Of a stretch of DNA of 55,726 nucleotides, positions 10,861 through 19,975 are shown piece by piece. Each line of letters starts with the position of its first letter. Position 1 is the first letter of the stretch. The position numbers and the translations under genes are program-made. Origin of the DNA: Acetobacteraceae bacterium (GTDB lineage: Bacteria > Pseudomonadota > Alphaproteobacteria > Acetobacterales > Acetobacteraceae); NCBI GenBank assembly GCA_031291725.1, contig JARLIM010000038.1, forward strand, positions 1 through 55,726, written 5' to 3'. Under the pieces are notes generated by a model, which saw only the letters and a list, made by a program, of their open reading frames with translations, did no database searches and was not told the DNA's origin.

Positions 10861-10909
10861 TTCACTGCCTCACTCCAATTCTGACGGACGCGGTCGCACA
10901 GCGCGTTGC

Positions 10910-10943
10910 GGAGGCTGGGTTGGGCATCGCTCACCCAGCCTCC
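10910..10943 (-). terminator. Hairpin between binding-protein gene and permease gene
   Basis: The arms GGAGGCTGGGT (10910-10920) and ACCCAGCCTCC (10933-10943) are perfect complements with a 12-base loop. No T-run follows. In ABC operons such intercistronic hairpins often stabilise the upstream binding-protein mRNA or partly terminate transcription, raising binding protein over permease. That role is inference. Confidence 0.5.
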
Positions 10944-10962
10944 AAATCCCGCAATGACGGGT

Positions 10963-12549
10963 TCAGCTCTTGCTCACGCCCCAGAACACCGGGAATGGCG
11001 ATTTCACCACACCGGAGACGTTCTTGTTCCATGACGTGTATTGCAGGAAGAAGCCGGTCGGCCCGTAGGTGACATTGTCAAAGCTGGCTTTGTTGATATC
11101 GACCGCAGCCTTCTTTTCCGCGGCCAGATCGGGCGCGGCATACCAATCCGCAATGCCCTTCTGGACGGCGTCCGATTTCGGCCAGCCAAACCACGCCTTG
11201 TCGCCGCCAGCGTCGAGTGCGGTGTAAGGGGCCGGATTGATGCAGTCCGCACCCGCATGCCAGGTGTGGAAGATGTTCCACCCCCCCGCCGATGGCGCAT
11301 CCTTCTTGGCGCGAATGGTGCCCGTGGTGCCCCAATCGGTGGCCACGTAATCGACGTTCATGCCAATCTTGGCCAACATATCGGCCGTCACATCGCCCTC
11401 GGCCTTGGTGATGCCCACATCGGTTGCCACGATCAGGCGGATTTTCTCGCCGTTATAGCCCGCCTCCTTGAGCAGCTTCTTCGCCCCCTCATAATCGCGC
11501 TTGCCCTTGAGGATCTCGCCCCCCTCCTCGGTGTACAGCGCCGTGCCCGGCGTGAAAAAGCTCGGGCAGGTCTTCCACAGATTGGTGTCGTCACCCACCA
11601 CCGCCTGCATATAATCCGTCTGGCTCAACGCCATCAGCACGGCGCGGCGGGCGCGTGGATCGTTGAACGGCGGATGCAAATGGTTGATGCGCAGGCTGCC
11701 GATATTGCCAAGCGGATCGCCGATATCGACATTGAGTTTGGCGCTCTTCCTCAGCAGCGGCACCAGATCGGAGATCGGGTTTTCCCACCAATCCACTTCG
11801 CCATTTTGCAGCGCAGCCCCCGCCGTGGCGGCGTCTGGAATGATCATCCATTCGATGCGGTCAAAATTCATCACCTTGCCGCCAGAAAGCCAATCGGCCT
11901 TCTCGGCACGGGGCTGATAGGCGCCGAATTTTTCGAAAATTGCCTTCGAACCGGGCACCCATTCCGCCGCGTTGAACTTCATCGGGCCGGAACCGACATA
12001 TTCCTTGATCAGTTGGAACGGGTCGGTTTTGGCGATGCGCTCCGGCATGATCAGGCACACAGGCGCGTTGGACTTGCCAATGGCGAACAGCATTTTCGGG
12101 AAAGGCTTGTTGAGGCGGATGCGCACCGTGCGGTCATCCGGCGTCTCGAATGCATCCAGCGAGGCTTTCATGCGCTGGCCCATGGTGTCACGCACCATCC
12201 AGCGGCTGATCGAGGCCACAACGTCCCTCGACGTCACCTTCTCGCCATCATGCCACGTCAGCCCCTCACGCAGCTTGAACGTCCAATCGGTGAAATCGGC
12301 GTTGACGGTATGGCCCTCGGCCATCTGCGGATGTGGGACGAAATTGGAATCAACGCCGTACAGCGTCTCCCAGATCATCACCGCCGCATTGCGCACCACG
12401 TATTGAGTGCCAGCCACGGCATCGAGCGAGGACAAATTGGCCTGCGGCACAAATCGCAACACGCGCGAGCTCTGCGCGAAGGAAATACGCGGTGCGGCAA
12501 GCGTGGCACCGAGTGCTGCGGTGGATCCGAGGAAAGTACGGCGCTTCAT
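10963..12549 (-). CDS. ABC transporter substrate-binding protein, family 5 (peptide/opine type)
   Basis: A periplasmic binding protein of 528 aa. The chosen ATG at 12549 begins a signal peptide with a twin-arginine-like KRRTFLG and a cut site after SFAQ; the longer upstream frame is not needed. Family 5 features are present: a WTFKLREGLTWHDGE block with F and R at usual positions, DPRARRAVLMALS near the middle, and the hinge regions. The ligand is unknown; relatives bind oligopeptides, dipeptides, glutathione or nickel chelates. It is the first gene of the importer operon and would be the most highly expressed. Confidence 0.9.
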   Translation of the reverse strand: MKRRTFLGSTAALGATLAAPRISFAQSSRVLRFVPQANLSSLDAVAGTQYVVRNAAVMIWETLYGVDSNFVPHPQMAEGHTVNADFTDWTFKLREGLTWHDGEKVTSRDVVASISRWMVRDTMGQRMKASLDAFETPDDRTVRIRLNKPFPKMLFAIGKSNAPVCLIMPERIAKTDPFQLIKEYVGSGPMKFNAAEWVPGSKAIFEKFGAYQPRAEKADWLSGGKVMNFDRIEWMIIPDAATAGAALQNGEVDWWENPISDLVPLLRKSAKLNVDIGDPLGNIGSLRINHLHPPFNDPRARRAVLMALSQTDYMQAVVGDDTNLWKTCPSFFTPGTALYTEEGGEILKGKRDYEGAKKLLKEAGYNGEKIRLIVATDVGITKAEGDVTADMLAKIGMNVDYVATDWGTTGTIRAKKDAPSAGGWNIFHTWHAGADCINPAPYTALDAGGDKAWFGWPKSDAVQKGIADWYAAPDLAAEKKAAVDINKASFDNVTYGPTGFFLQYTSWNKNVSGVVKSPFPVFWGVSKS

Positions 12550-12714
12550 GATATTGCTGCCCCCCAATGGCTGCCAGAATGAACCGTGCCGGAGGCTTGC
12601 AAGCATCATGCCTCACCGAACATGAGCTTACCGCATGCAAGCCATGCCGCAAGGGTGCAGCTACGCCGGAATCCGGTTGTTCCGCTTTCAGCGAGGCAAA
12701 CGCGGCTTGAAGGC

Positions 12715-13671
12715 TTATGGCGTCTTTGTTGCCAAATTGCTCTTCAGCCAGCCCTGCACATTCTTCCACACATCGCCGGGTAACAGCCAAAGCCCCGAGA
12801 CAGTTTTGGGCAAATGCCCATCCCATAGCTGCATGGTGCTCAATTTTGCCCTTGTTTCAAGCACGTCGATCTCTGGGGCAATTTTTTCCGCGATGTAGCG
12901 GTTGTTGATCGCGGTCTGGATATCACTATCGAACGTGAAATCACCAGCCCATCCCAGATAATCAATTGTAATTCCATGCGATTTAAAATATTCAGAGGCG
13001 TTTTTTTGAACCGTATCCATGATCTGATTGGCTTCGAAATTCACCTTATCAAGTGTCCGCGCGGCAATTTCGTGGCAAACAAGAGACTGCAACTTCCCGC
13101 GCCCGATGCCTTCCATCACCTCGGACAGGGCACGACCGTAGAACACAGACGTGAAGATCACCGCCGGATCTGAGCGGCGGCCGGTGGGTTGTTGCACGCC
13201 GAACGAGTACAGATATTGCGCGGCGTCCGCATCGGCGATCGAAGCGGAGATCGCCACTTCGACAGTCACGTTCAGCCCTTCCTGGCTTTGACAGGGGAAC
13301 CCTTCGCTCCGGGTTTCCCTGCCATTGACCTTGTCGGTCCATTCGCGATTGAACGGACCGCGATCCACCAAAATCAGGCGGCCGGTGGGGACGTAGTAGT
13401 CCTGAAAAAAGCCAGACCCGGAAAACCGTGCGTGTGGAATGATAAAGCGCCGCGCTTCGATCTGTTTGGCTTTGAGATATTCCACCGACCCGAATTTGCT
13501 CTGGCCATCGCGCACCGGCGCATCATCCGGAACGAAGAATGCTGTTTCGTTCGGCAGGATGAAATACGCCTCTACAATATCTTCTCGGTCGTAATACGCC
13601 TGCGCCTGATTGGGCATCAGCACAGCGCTGGCCGCCACGACGGCAGCGCACAGCAGAGAAAAATGTCGCAT
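12715..13671 (-). CDS. Exported SPFH/band-7-like protein
   Basis: A 318-residue protein from the ATG at 13671. Residues 1-23 form a Sec signal peptide ending in AQA before YYDRED. Residues about 35-230 read like an SPFH (stomatin/prohibitin) domain: PNETAFFVPDD, a VDRGPFNREWTDK strand pair, LNVTVEVAISASIADADAAQYLY, then a helical region. The C-terminal 60 residues are not recognisable. SPFH proteins usually organise membrane microdomains from an N-terminal anchor, so a cleavable signal peptide is atypical; if uncleaved it could act as the anchor. It lies 42 bp downstream of the flavin oxidoreductase gene and may share its transcript. Confidence 0.65.
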   Translation of the reverse strand: MRHFSLLCAAVVAASAVLMPNQAQAYYDREDIVEAYFILPNETAFFVPDDAPVRDGQSKFGSVEYLKAKQIEARRFIIPHARFSGSGFFQDYYVPTGRLILVDRGPFNREWTDKVNGRETRSEGFPCQSQEGLNVTVEVAISASIADADAAQYLYSFGVQQPTGRRSDPAVIFTSVFYGRALSEVMEGIGRGKLQSLVCHEIAARTLDKVNFEANQIMDTVQKNASEYFKSHGITIDYLGWAGDFTFDSDIQTAINNRYIAEKIAPEIDVLETRAKLSTMQLWDGHLPKTVSGLWLLPGDVWKNVQGWLKSNLATKTP

Positions 13672-13713
13672 CGCGTCTCTCACCCCAACCGGAACGTCGC
13701 AAGCCATTACCCC

Positions 13714-14805
13714 TCAGCGCCGCCCAAAGCCAGCCCTCTGATATTGCGGCGGAATTTCCTGTGGTGCGCCCAGCACATGCGCCGCCCGCAGCGGCCAATA
13801 CGGATCGACCAGCAGCGCGCGCGCCAGAAACACCAGATCGGCACGGCCATTGCCGACAATCTCCTCGGCATGCTCTGGCGTGGTGATCAAGCCAACCGCC
13901 CCGGTGGCAATCTCCGCCCCGCTGCGCACGGCCTCGCAATACGGCACCTGATAGCCCGGATGCAGCGACGGTATCACCGGCCCCTTGGCCAGAATGCCGC
14001 CGGTGGAGGCGTCGATCAGATCAACCTTGCCGGTGGCCTTGAGCATTTTGGCAATCTGCACCGCATCCTCCACCATCAACCCGCCCGGCATCCAATCGGT
14101 GCAGGACAGACGCACGAACAGCGGCAGATCGTCCGGCCATTCCTCACGGATTGCCTCGACCGATTCGAGCAGGAAGCGCGCCCGGTTGGCCAGGCTGCCG
14201 CCATATTGGTCGCTGCGGACGTTGGAAATCGGCGAGAGGAAGGAATGGCCGAGATAGCCATGCGCCCCATGCACCTCCAGCACCTTCACCCCGGCAAGCC
14301 GCGCGCGGCGGGCGGTGTCGCGGAATTCGCCGAGCACGGTCTGAATGTCGGCCACACTCATCTCATGCGGAACCGTCGCCCCCTCCACGAATGGAATCGG
14401 GCTCGGCGCCCAGGGCCGCCAGCCGCCATCCGCCTCGGCAATCGGGCCGCCGCCTTCCCACGGGCGCTGCGAGCTCGCCTTGCGACCGGCATGGGCAATC
14501 TGCATGCCCGGCACCGCCCCGGCACTTTCGATCAGCTGCACCAGCCGCGCCATGAAGGCCTGTTGCGCGTCCGTCCAAAGCCCCAAACAGCCATGCGTGA
14601 TGCGGCCGAGGGCGGAGACGCTGGTGGCTTCGGTGAACACAATTCCCGCCCCGCCAAAGGCCCGCGCCCCGATATGCTGAACGTGCCAATCCGTGCCCAA
14701 CCCTTCATCGGCACTGTATTGGCACATCGGCGAGACGACGATGCGGTTGCGGGCAGTCACCGAGCGGAAACGCGGCGTTTCGAACAATTTGGGCAAACGG
14801 GACAT
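13714..14805 (-). CDS. NADH:flavin oxidoreductase (Old Yellow Enzyme, YqjM-like)
   Basis: This 363-residue FMN-dependent TIM-barrel ene-reductase starts at the ATG at 14805. FMN and substrate motifs are clear: SPMCQYSA near residue 25, an HAGRKAS segment, EVHGAHGYLGHSFLSP with the catalytic-region His, and SDQYGGSLANRARF. The C-terminal ALLVDPYWPLRAA and the QY-R end match the YqjM/thermophilic-like subclass. Such enzymes reduce alpha,beta-unsaturated carbonyls with NAD(P)H and often handle electrophile stress. The physiological substrate is unknown. It is divergent from pdxY. Confidence 0.88.
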   Translation of the reverse strand: MSRLPKLFETPRFRSVTARNRIVVSPMCQYSADEGLGTDWHVQHIGARAFGGAGIVFTEATSVSALGRITHGCLGLWTDAQQAFMARLVQLIESAGAVPGMQIAHAGRKASSQRPWEGGGPIAEADGGWRPWAPSPIPFVEGATVPHEMSVADIQTVLGEFRDTARRARLAGVKVLEVHGAHGYLGHSFLSPISNVRSDQYGGSLANRARFLLESVEAIREEWPDDLPLFVRLSCTDWMPGGLMVEDAVQIAKMLKATGKVDLIDASTGGILAKGPVIPSLHPGYQVPYCEAVRSGAEIATGAVGLITTPEHAEEIVGNGRADLVFLARALLVDPYWPLRAAHVLGAPQEIPPQYQRAGFGRR

Positions 14806-14911
14806 GGACGAGCCTTTGCAGCTTTGCATTTTCAGCATGTGATGTTCATGGGCCACAGTGCCAAGCCATGACAGATGCGCAAGACCAGATGTGCTCATAG
14901 GGGAACTGCAG

Positions 14912-15760
14912 ATGAACATCCTCAGCCTGCAATCATGGGTCTGTTACGGCCATGTCGGCAATGCCGCCGCCCTGTTTCCGTTGCAGCGATTGGGGGCGGA
15001 GGTGTGGGCGGTCAACACCGTGCAGCTCTCCAACCATCCCGGCTATGGCGGCTGCACCGGCGATGTGTTCAGCGGAGCGCAGATCGGCGCCCTGCTCGAT
15101 GGCATCGCCGCGCGTGGCGTGCTGGGGTCGTGCGATGCGGTGCTGTCCGGCTATCTCGGCACGGCCGAGACCGGGCTTGCCGTGCGCGGCGCGGTGGAGC
15201 GGGTGAAGGCGGCCAATCCGGCGGCACTGTATTGCTGCGATCCGGTGATCGGTGACGAAGGGCCGGGCGTGTATGTCCGCCCCGGCATCGACACGCTGTT
15301 GCGCGACACCTTGCTGCCACTGGCCGATATCGCCACCCCGAACCGCTTCGAGCTTGGCCACATCACCGGACGCCCCACCACCACACACACCGAGGTCAAG
15401 GCGGCGATTGCGGCGATGCAGGCGATGGGCCCGCGCATCGTGCTGGTCACCAGCCTTGTCACCACCGAAACGCCAGCGGAGTGCATCGATATGGCACTCG
15501 GCCACGATGGCCAGTTCTGGCTCGCCCGCACTCCCCGGCTCAACATGTCCCCCAACGGCGCGGGCGATCTGCTGGCAGCACTGATGCTGTTTCATATCAC
15601 GAACAATTCACGCCCTGCCGTTGCGTTCACCCAAGCGGCAAGTTCCCTGCAAGCCATTCTGCGCCATACCCTGGCTTCGGGTCAGCGCGAGTTGCAGATT
15701 GTCGCAGCGCAGCAAGAATTCATCGCCCCAAGCGAGATAATTGTTACTGAACATTTCTGA
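14912..15760 (+). CDS. pdxY: Pyridoxal kinase PdxY
   Basis: A 282-residue ribokinase-fold kinase that phosphorylates pyridoxal to PLP in the B6 salvage pathway. The N-terminus has the conserved SWVCYGHVGNAA and NTVQLSNHPGYG segments. DPVIGDEGPG forms the substrate site and the anion hole/catalytic Asp is in SPNGAGDLLAA. I start at ATG 14912 rather than the in-frame ATG at 14858, because family homology begins exactly at MNILSLQSWV. Confidence 0.9.
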   Translation: MNILSLQSWVCYGHVGNAAALFPLQRLGAEVWAVNTVQLSNHPGYGGCTGDVFSGAQIGALLDGIAARGVLGSCDAVLSGYLGTAETGLAVRGAVERVKAANPAALYCCDPVIGDEGPGVYVRPGIDTLLRDTLLPLADIATPNRFELGHITGRPTTTHTEVKAAIAAMQAMGPRIVLVTSLVTTETPAECIDMALGHDGQFWLARTPRLNMSPNGAGDLLAALMLFHITNNSRPAVAFTQAASSLQAILRHTLASGQRELQIVAAQQEFIAPSEIIVTEHF

Positions 15761-15893
15761 ATTTATACATTGATAGCCTATGTTGCAGCGCACAGAGACA
15801 TGCTTGCAATTCGTATGCGTTCAGGTGCAGGCTCGCAGGTCCAACAACGAGGCGACGCCCTGTGAGCGTACGCCCGACACATGGGAGAGTCGC

Positions 15894-16328
15894 ATGACCG
15901 TCGGAGCCATTTTGGCACAAAAGGGACAGAGCATTGTTTCAGTCACACCGGCCTCCAGCATCGCCGAAGTGACGCATGTTCTGGCCGAGCATCGCATTGG
16001 TGCCGTGCTGGTGTGCAACGAGCGTGGCGACCTGATGGGCATTCTGTCCGAACGCGATATCGTCGCCGCCCTCGCCGCCGATGGTGCCAGCGTGCTCGAC
16101 CAAACGGCTGACCATATGATGACGCGCCACGTCACCACCGCCATTTCCCGCACCACGGTGGGCGAAGCGATGCAGATGATGACCAACGGGCGTTTCCGTC
16201 ATCTGCCGGTGCTCGATATGGGCCGGGTGATCGGCGTGATCAGCATTGGCGACGTGGTCAAGGCGCGCATGTCGCAGCAGGAACAGGAAGTCGACAGCCT
16301 CAAGGCGTATGTCTCGGGCGCTGCATGA
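15894..16328 (+). CDS. CBS-domain protein
   Basis: A 144-residue cytoplasmic protein made of two CBS motifs (about residues 8-65 and 75-130), which fold into one Bateman module. The repeated GAVLV...GILSERDIV and HLPVL...GVISIGDVV signatures are clear. Such stand-alone modules bind adenine nucleotides, SAM or similar ligands and act as energy sensors or inhibitors. The start at ATG 15894 follows GGGAGAG; an upstream in-frame ATG at 15780 has no support. Confidence 0.87.
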   Translation: MTVGAILAQKGQSIVSVTPASSIAEVTHVLAEHRIGAVLVCNERGDLMGILSERDIVAALAADGASVLDQTADHMMTRHVTTAISRTTVGEAMQMMTNGRFRHLPVLDMGRVIGVISIGDVVKARMSQQEQEVDSLKAYVSGAA

Positions 16329-16336
16329 TCGGTTAA

Positions 16337-16388
16337 CAGGCTGCTGAAAAACGGTTCGCGCTCATCGGCAGAGTTTTTCAGCAGCCTG
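16337..16388. repeat. Perfect 16-bp inverted repeat (hairpin or IS-end-like)
   Basis: The arms CAGGCTGCTGAAAAAC (16337-16352) and GTTTTTCAGCAGCCTG (16373-16388) are perfect complements around a 20-base loop. The element follows the CBS gene and would act as a strong, possibly bidirectional, hairpin with T/A-rich inner stems. The same word (CAGGCTGCTGAAA) recurs at 49473-49485, so it is a dispersed element; it resembles terminal repeats of insertion sequences. Confidence 0.65.
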
Positions 16389-16463
16389 TCAATGCGGCGC
16401 TTGGCACTTTTCCTCCCGTCGAGTCAGCCCTAAGTTGCCGGTCTGACCCGACGGAGAATCGCC

Positions 16464-16907
16464 ATGCAACCGCCTATTCCGCTCAAGCGCCCCGCCTGGC
16501 TCGAAGAATTCCAGTCCTTCATCATGAAGGGCAATGTGGTCGATCTGGCCGTGGGCATCATCATCGGTGCGGCTTTTACCGGTGTTGTCGGCAGTCTGGT
16601 GAAGGATCTGTTCACCCCGGTGATCGGATTGCTGGTCGGCGGCATCGATTTCTCCAACATCTTCATCACCCTCAAAGGCCCGAGCACCACCACGCTGGAA
16701 GCGGCCAAGGCCGCCGGTGCGGTGACGTTGAATGTCGGCCTGTTCCTCAATGCGGTGATTCAGTTCCTCATCGTCGGCTTCGCCGTCTTCTGGATGGTCA
16801 AGGCACTCACCCGCCTGTCGCTGGCACGCAAGACCCCGCCGCCGCCGACCAAGACGGAGATTCTGCTGGGCGAAATCCGGGATCTGCTTGCGCAGAAGCA
16901 GGGCTGA
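16464..16907 (+). CDS. mscL: Large-conductance mechanosensitive channel MscL
   Basis: This 147-residue inner-membrane channel opens under membrane tension to release solutes during hypo-osmotic shock. The family signature FIMKGNVVDLAVGIIIGAAF starts near residue 15 and forms the pore-lining first helix. The second helix is LNAVIQFLIVGFAVFWMV, and the cytoplasmic helix KTEILLGEIRDLL is at the C-terminus. The length is normal. The next gene starts on the base after the stop codon, implying co-translation. Confidence 0.96.
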   Translation: MQPPIPLKRPAWLEEFQSFIMKGNVVDLAVGIIIGAAFTGVVGSLVKDLFTPVIGLLVGGIDFSNIFITLKGPSTTTLEAAKAAGAVTLNVGLFLNAVIQFLIVGFAVFWMVKALTRLSLARKTPPPPTKTEILLGEIRDLLAQKQG

Positions 16908-17612
16908 ATGGAGCATCCTGTCCCGCCGAGGGGCGACGGCGGGCTGACTCGCGACCTTCTGCTCTCGGGTGGCTTCGCGGAGCAGATTCAGCGGCTACAG
17001 CCTGAAATGCGGCTGCTGACCGATGCGCAGCGTCATGCGAGTCTGGCCTCCATCCTGGCCGAACGGCCCGATCATGGGCGCGGTGTGTGGGTGTTTGCCT
17101 ATGGATCGCTGATCTGGAATCCGGCGATTCACGTGGCTGAACATTGTCTGGCGCGTGTGGTTGGCTGGCATCGCAGCTTCTGCCTGGCCACCCGCGCCGG
17201 TCGCGGCGATGCGCAAACGCCGGGGATGCTGTTGGGCCTCGAAGAAGGCGGCGAATGCGTCGGCTCGGTGCTGCGTGTGGCCGAGGAGCATGTGGCGACG
17301 GAATTGGACATTCTCTGGCGCCGTGAAATGGTCGGCCACGGCTATATCCCGCGCTGGCTGGATGTCGAATCGCTCGATGGCGCGCCCCTGGGGCAGGCGA
17401 TCACCTTCACCATCGATCCGCATGGCCCGAATTACGCGGGCGATGTGCCCGAGCGCGAATTGATCCGCCGCATTGCCAATGCGCGCGGTATTTTGGGCAC
17501 GTCGTGGGATTATCTGGTCAACACACGGCACGGGCTGCGCGAACTGGGGGTGGCGGACCCGTTGATCGAGCGGATCGGTGCCATTGTCGAGGCGTTGGGC
17601 GTGGACATCTGA
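16908..17612 (+). CDS. Gamma-glutamylcyclotransferase, ChaC family
   Basis: A 234-residue cytoplasmic enzyme of the ChaC family, which splits glutathione into 5-oxoproline and Cys-Gly. The nucleotide/substrate loop FAYGSLIWNP is at about residues 62-71, and the likely catalytic Glu lies in LWRREMVGHGY near residue 143. The C-terminal LIRRIANARGILGTSWDYL region is family-typical. The start ATG directly abuts the mscL stop, so osmotic release and glutathione turnover genes are co-expressed here. Confidence 0.88.
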   Translation: MEHPVPPRGDGGLTRDLLLSGGFAEQIQRLQPEMRLLTDAQRHASLASILAERPDHGRGVWVFAYGSLIWNPAIHVAEHCLARVVGWHRSFCLATRAGRGDAQTPGMLLGLEEGGECVGSVLRVAEEHVATELDILWRREMVGHGYIPRWLDVESLDGAPLGQAITFTIDPHGPNYAGDVPERELIRRIANARGILGTSWDYLVNTRHGLRELGVADPLIERIGAIVEALGVDI

Positions 17613-17740
17613 CGTGAAGGCATTTCGATGCCGATCTCGTTGCCAATTACGCAAAAACTCGTATCGGGGGTTTCCCTAGCTTGGGCTAATATGAGGCGTT
17701 GCCGTGATGGGAGGTTGCGATCCTCAAGCCCCGCCTTGTC

Positions 17741-19975
17741 GTGCCCCGCCTTGTCGTTGCCACGTCGTCGCTGTGGCAACGTGTCGCATCGCACATCCAC
17801 CATTCGAACACGCCGCCGCGCGCACGTCAGACCCTGCGCAGTCGGCTGTTGCTGATCGTTCTGCCGGCGCTGCTGCCGATGCTCGCGGTCGTCATGTTCG
17901 ACGGCTATTTCAACGCCCGCAACCTGCAGGCCGCGAGTGCCGTGCGGCGGCATGCTCGCGCGCAAATCGTGGCCGAAGATATCGATGCACAGATGCAGCT
18001 TGTCCTCAAGACACTGGCCCCCTTGGCAGGCCAGGATGATCTGGATGCGCTGCACCCGCCCGCAAGCATGCAAATGATGCTCGATCAGGTGGTGGCGTCT
18101 GTGGGGGGATTTCTATCCCTGCACGGTGCCGATGGTGCGCTTGTGCTGCGTGCCGCTGATCGCGAAACGGCGCCGACAGCGGTGATGCGGGAACTACGTA
18201 GCGCCGCCCTTCGCACACAGGCGCCAGTCATCGGCGGTGTGGTGTTCACCGAGCCATCGCATCTGGCTGTCGTGCCGATCGTTGTGCCGGGTGGGCGCTC
18301 GCAGGCCAACCGGTTCAGCATCGAGATGCTGCTGCCCGGCGAACAACTGGGCGATACGCTGCGCCGCCACAGTCTCGGTCCGACAAGCTCTGCCGATCTG
18401 CGTGACTCCGAAGGCAGGTTGATTGCCCAAGGCATGGGCACGTCCACCCAGATCGGCGCCATCCCCCCCCGGCCCGCCGGCAAGCCGTCCAGCAGAACCG
18501 TCACCGTCGATCTGACGCACATTCCGGGATGGCATGTCACGATCACACGAAGAGCGGAAGTTGTGAGCGCACAGCCATTTCTGCGCGCGGTGTTGGGCAG
18601 CATCCTCGCCGTGGGAATCGGGATTGCGCTGACCATCCGGTTCAGTCATCGGCTGACCACCTTGCTCGACCATCTGTCGCACATGTCACGCAACGTCGCC
18701 ACGGGTGTCGATGTCGCGCAATCCCAGCCTGAACATCTGCCTTTGGCCGAATTCGAAGTGCTGCGCCGCAATCTTGCCCGCGCCGATGCCGTCTTGCGCA
18801 GGCGCGGGGCGGCCGAACGAATGGCGCTGCGTGAGGCGCGCAGCGGGCATGAATTGCTGGTCTCGGTGGTCAACGGCACCCCGGAGCAAATCCATGTGAA
18901 GGATCTGGAGATGCGCTACGTGCTGGTCAATCGCGCAGCCCTCTCCGCTGCACCTGCGCCCTTGGCCGAATGGCAGGTGCTGGGCAAACAGACCGCCGAT
19001 ATCTTCGCCCCTGAACTTGCCGCGCGCATCGAGGAGGCCGACCGAAAAGTGCTGGCCACCGGTGAAACGTCCAGTTTCGAGCAGGAATATCTCAACCCGG
19101 GCCAGACCTCCCCGCGCTGGATCGCCATGACCATCGCCCCTTGGCAAGATGCCGAGGGGCGGGTGGTGGGCGTGGTTTCGGTCAGCCGAGATGTGACAGA
19201 GCATCGGCAAGCCGAAGTGCGGTTGCACAAATTGCAGGCGGAATTGCTGCGCGCGACGCGATTATCGGCCATGGGAGCGATGGCGAGCGGGCTGGCGCAT
19301 GAGTTGAACCAGCCTCTGGCAGCGGCCACCAATTACCTCAACGCCGGCAATCGCCTGCTGGAGCGCGGCGAGGCAGGCGATGAGCGGGCTTTGCTCGCCG
19401 CCCGCGGCGCTGTCACGGATGCCGCCCAGCAGACGCTGCGCGCGGGCGCCATCGTTCGCCGCCTGCGCGATTTCGTCGATCGTGGCGAAGTGGAGATGCA
19501 GCCGGAAAACGTCGCGGCGTTGCTGCGCGAGACCTGCGATCTGGCGCAATCGGATGGCCTGCCGGATAACATCCTGCTGGAGATCTCGGTGGCCCCCTCG
19601 GTGGGGCCGGTGCTGGTGGATCGCACACAGCTGGGGCAGGTGCTGCTCAATCTGCTGCGCAATGCCGCCGAAGCCATCCAGGGCAGCGACACCCCAACGC
19701 ATCCCGGCCGCATCCTGATGTCAGCAGACCTGGCACCGGGCGGGGTGGTCATTGAGGTACGCGACAACGGCCCCGGCCTGGCTGCCGGCATTGCCGAGCG
19801 GCTGTTCGAACCATTCGTGAGCAGCAAACGCGCCGGCATGGGCATTGGTCTGGCGATCTGCCGAACGATTGTCGAAGGGCATGGCGGCAAGCTCACCGCC
19901 ACCGCTTCTGCCGATGGCGGCATGATTTTCCGCATTCTGCTTCCCGTCTTGTTGCCACAAGGAGAAATCGCATGA
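17741..19975 (+). CDS. Sensor histidine kinase with extracytoplasmic domain and PAS
   Basis: A 744-residue membrane kinase, from GTG 17741. A first membrane segment lies at about residues 33-53, a periplasmic ligand-sensing (Cache-like) region at 54-285 and a second membrane segment near 287-307. A HAMP-like linker, a PAS domain (about 375-495) and HisKA follow, with phospho-acceptor His520 in GLAHELNQPLAAATNYL. The HATPase has N-box LLNLLRNAAEAI, G1 RDNGPGLA and G2 GMGIGLAICRTIVEGHGG. The layout resembles DctS/FixL-type kinases that sense C4-dicarboxylates or similar small acids; the ligand is inference. It overlaps its response regulator gene by 4 bp. Confidence 0.85.
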   Translation: MPRLVVATSSLWQRVASHIHHSNTPPRARQTLRSRLLLIVLPALLPMLAVVMFDGYFNARNLQAASAVRRHARAQIVAEDIDAQMQLVLKTLAPLAGQDDLDALHPPASMQMMLDQVVASVGGFLSLHGADGALVLRAADRETAPTAVMRELRSAALRTQAPVIGGVVFTEPSHLAVVPIVVPGGRSQANRFSIEMLLPGEQLGDTLRRHSLGPTSSADLRDSEGRLIAQGMGTSTQIGAIPPRPAGKPSSRTVTVDLTHIPGWHVTITRRAEVVSAQPFLRAVLGSILAVGIGIALTIRFSHRLTTLLDHLSHMSRNVATGVDVAQSQPEHLPLAEFEVLRRNLARADAVLRRRGAAERMALREARSGHELLVSVVNGTPEQIHVKDLEMRYVLVNRAALSAAPAPLAEWQVLGKQTADIFAPELAARIEEADRKVLATGETSSFEQEYLNPGQTSPRWIAMTIAPWQDAEGRVVGVVSVSRDVTEHRQAEVRLHKLQAELLRATRLSAMGAMASGLAHELNQPLAAATNYLNAGNRLLERGEAGDERALLAARGAVTDAAQQTLRAGAIVRRLRDFVDRGEVEMQPENVAALLRETCDLAQSDGLPDNILLEISVAPSVGPVLVDRTQLGQVLLNLLRNAAEAIQGSDTPTHPGRILMSADLAPGGVVIEVRDNGPGLAAGIAERLFEPFVSSKRAGMGIGLAICRTIVEGHGGKLTATASADGGMIFRILLPVLLPQGEIA

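Noticed and set aside
11041..12582. Long open frame antisense to the binding-protein gene (513 codons)
   Set aside because: Gln/His/Arg-rich shadow; the opposite strand encodes a clear family 5 binding protein.
13189..14871. Open frame antisense to the SPFH and flavin oxidoreductase genes
   Set aside because: It spans two real genes on the other strand and has no recognisable motif.
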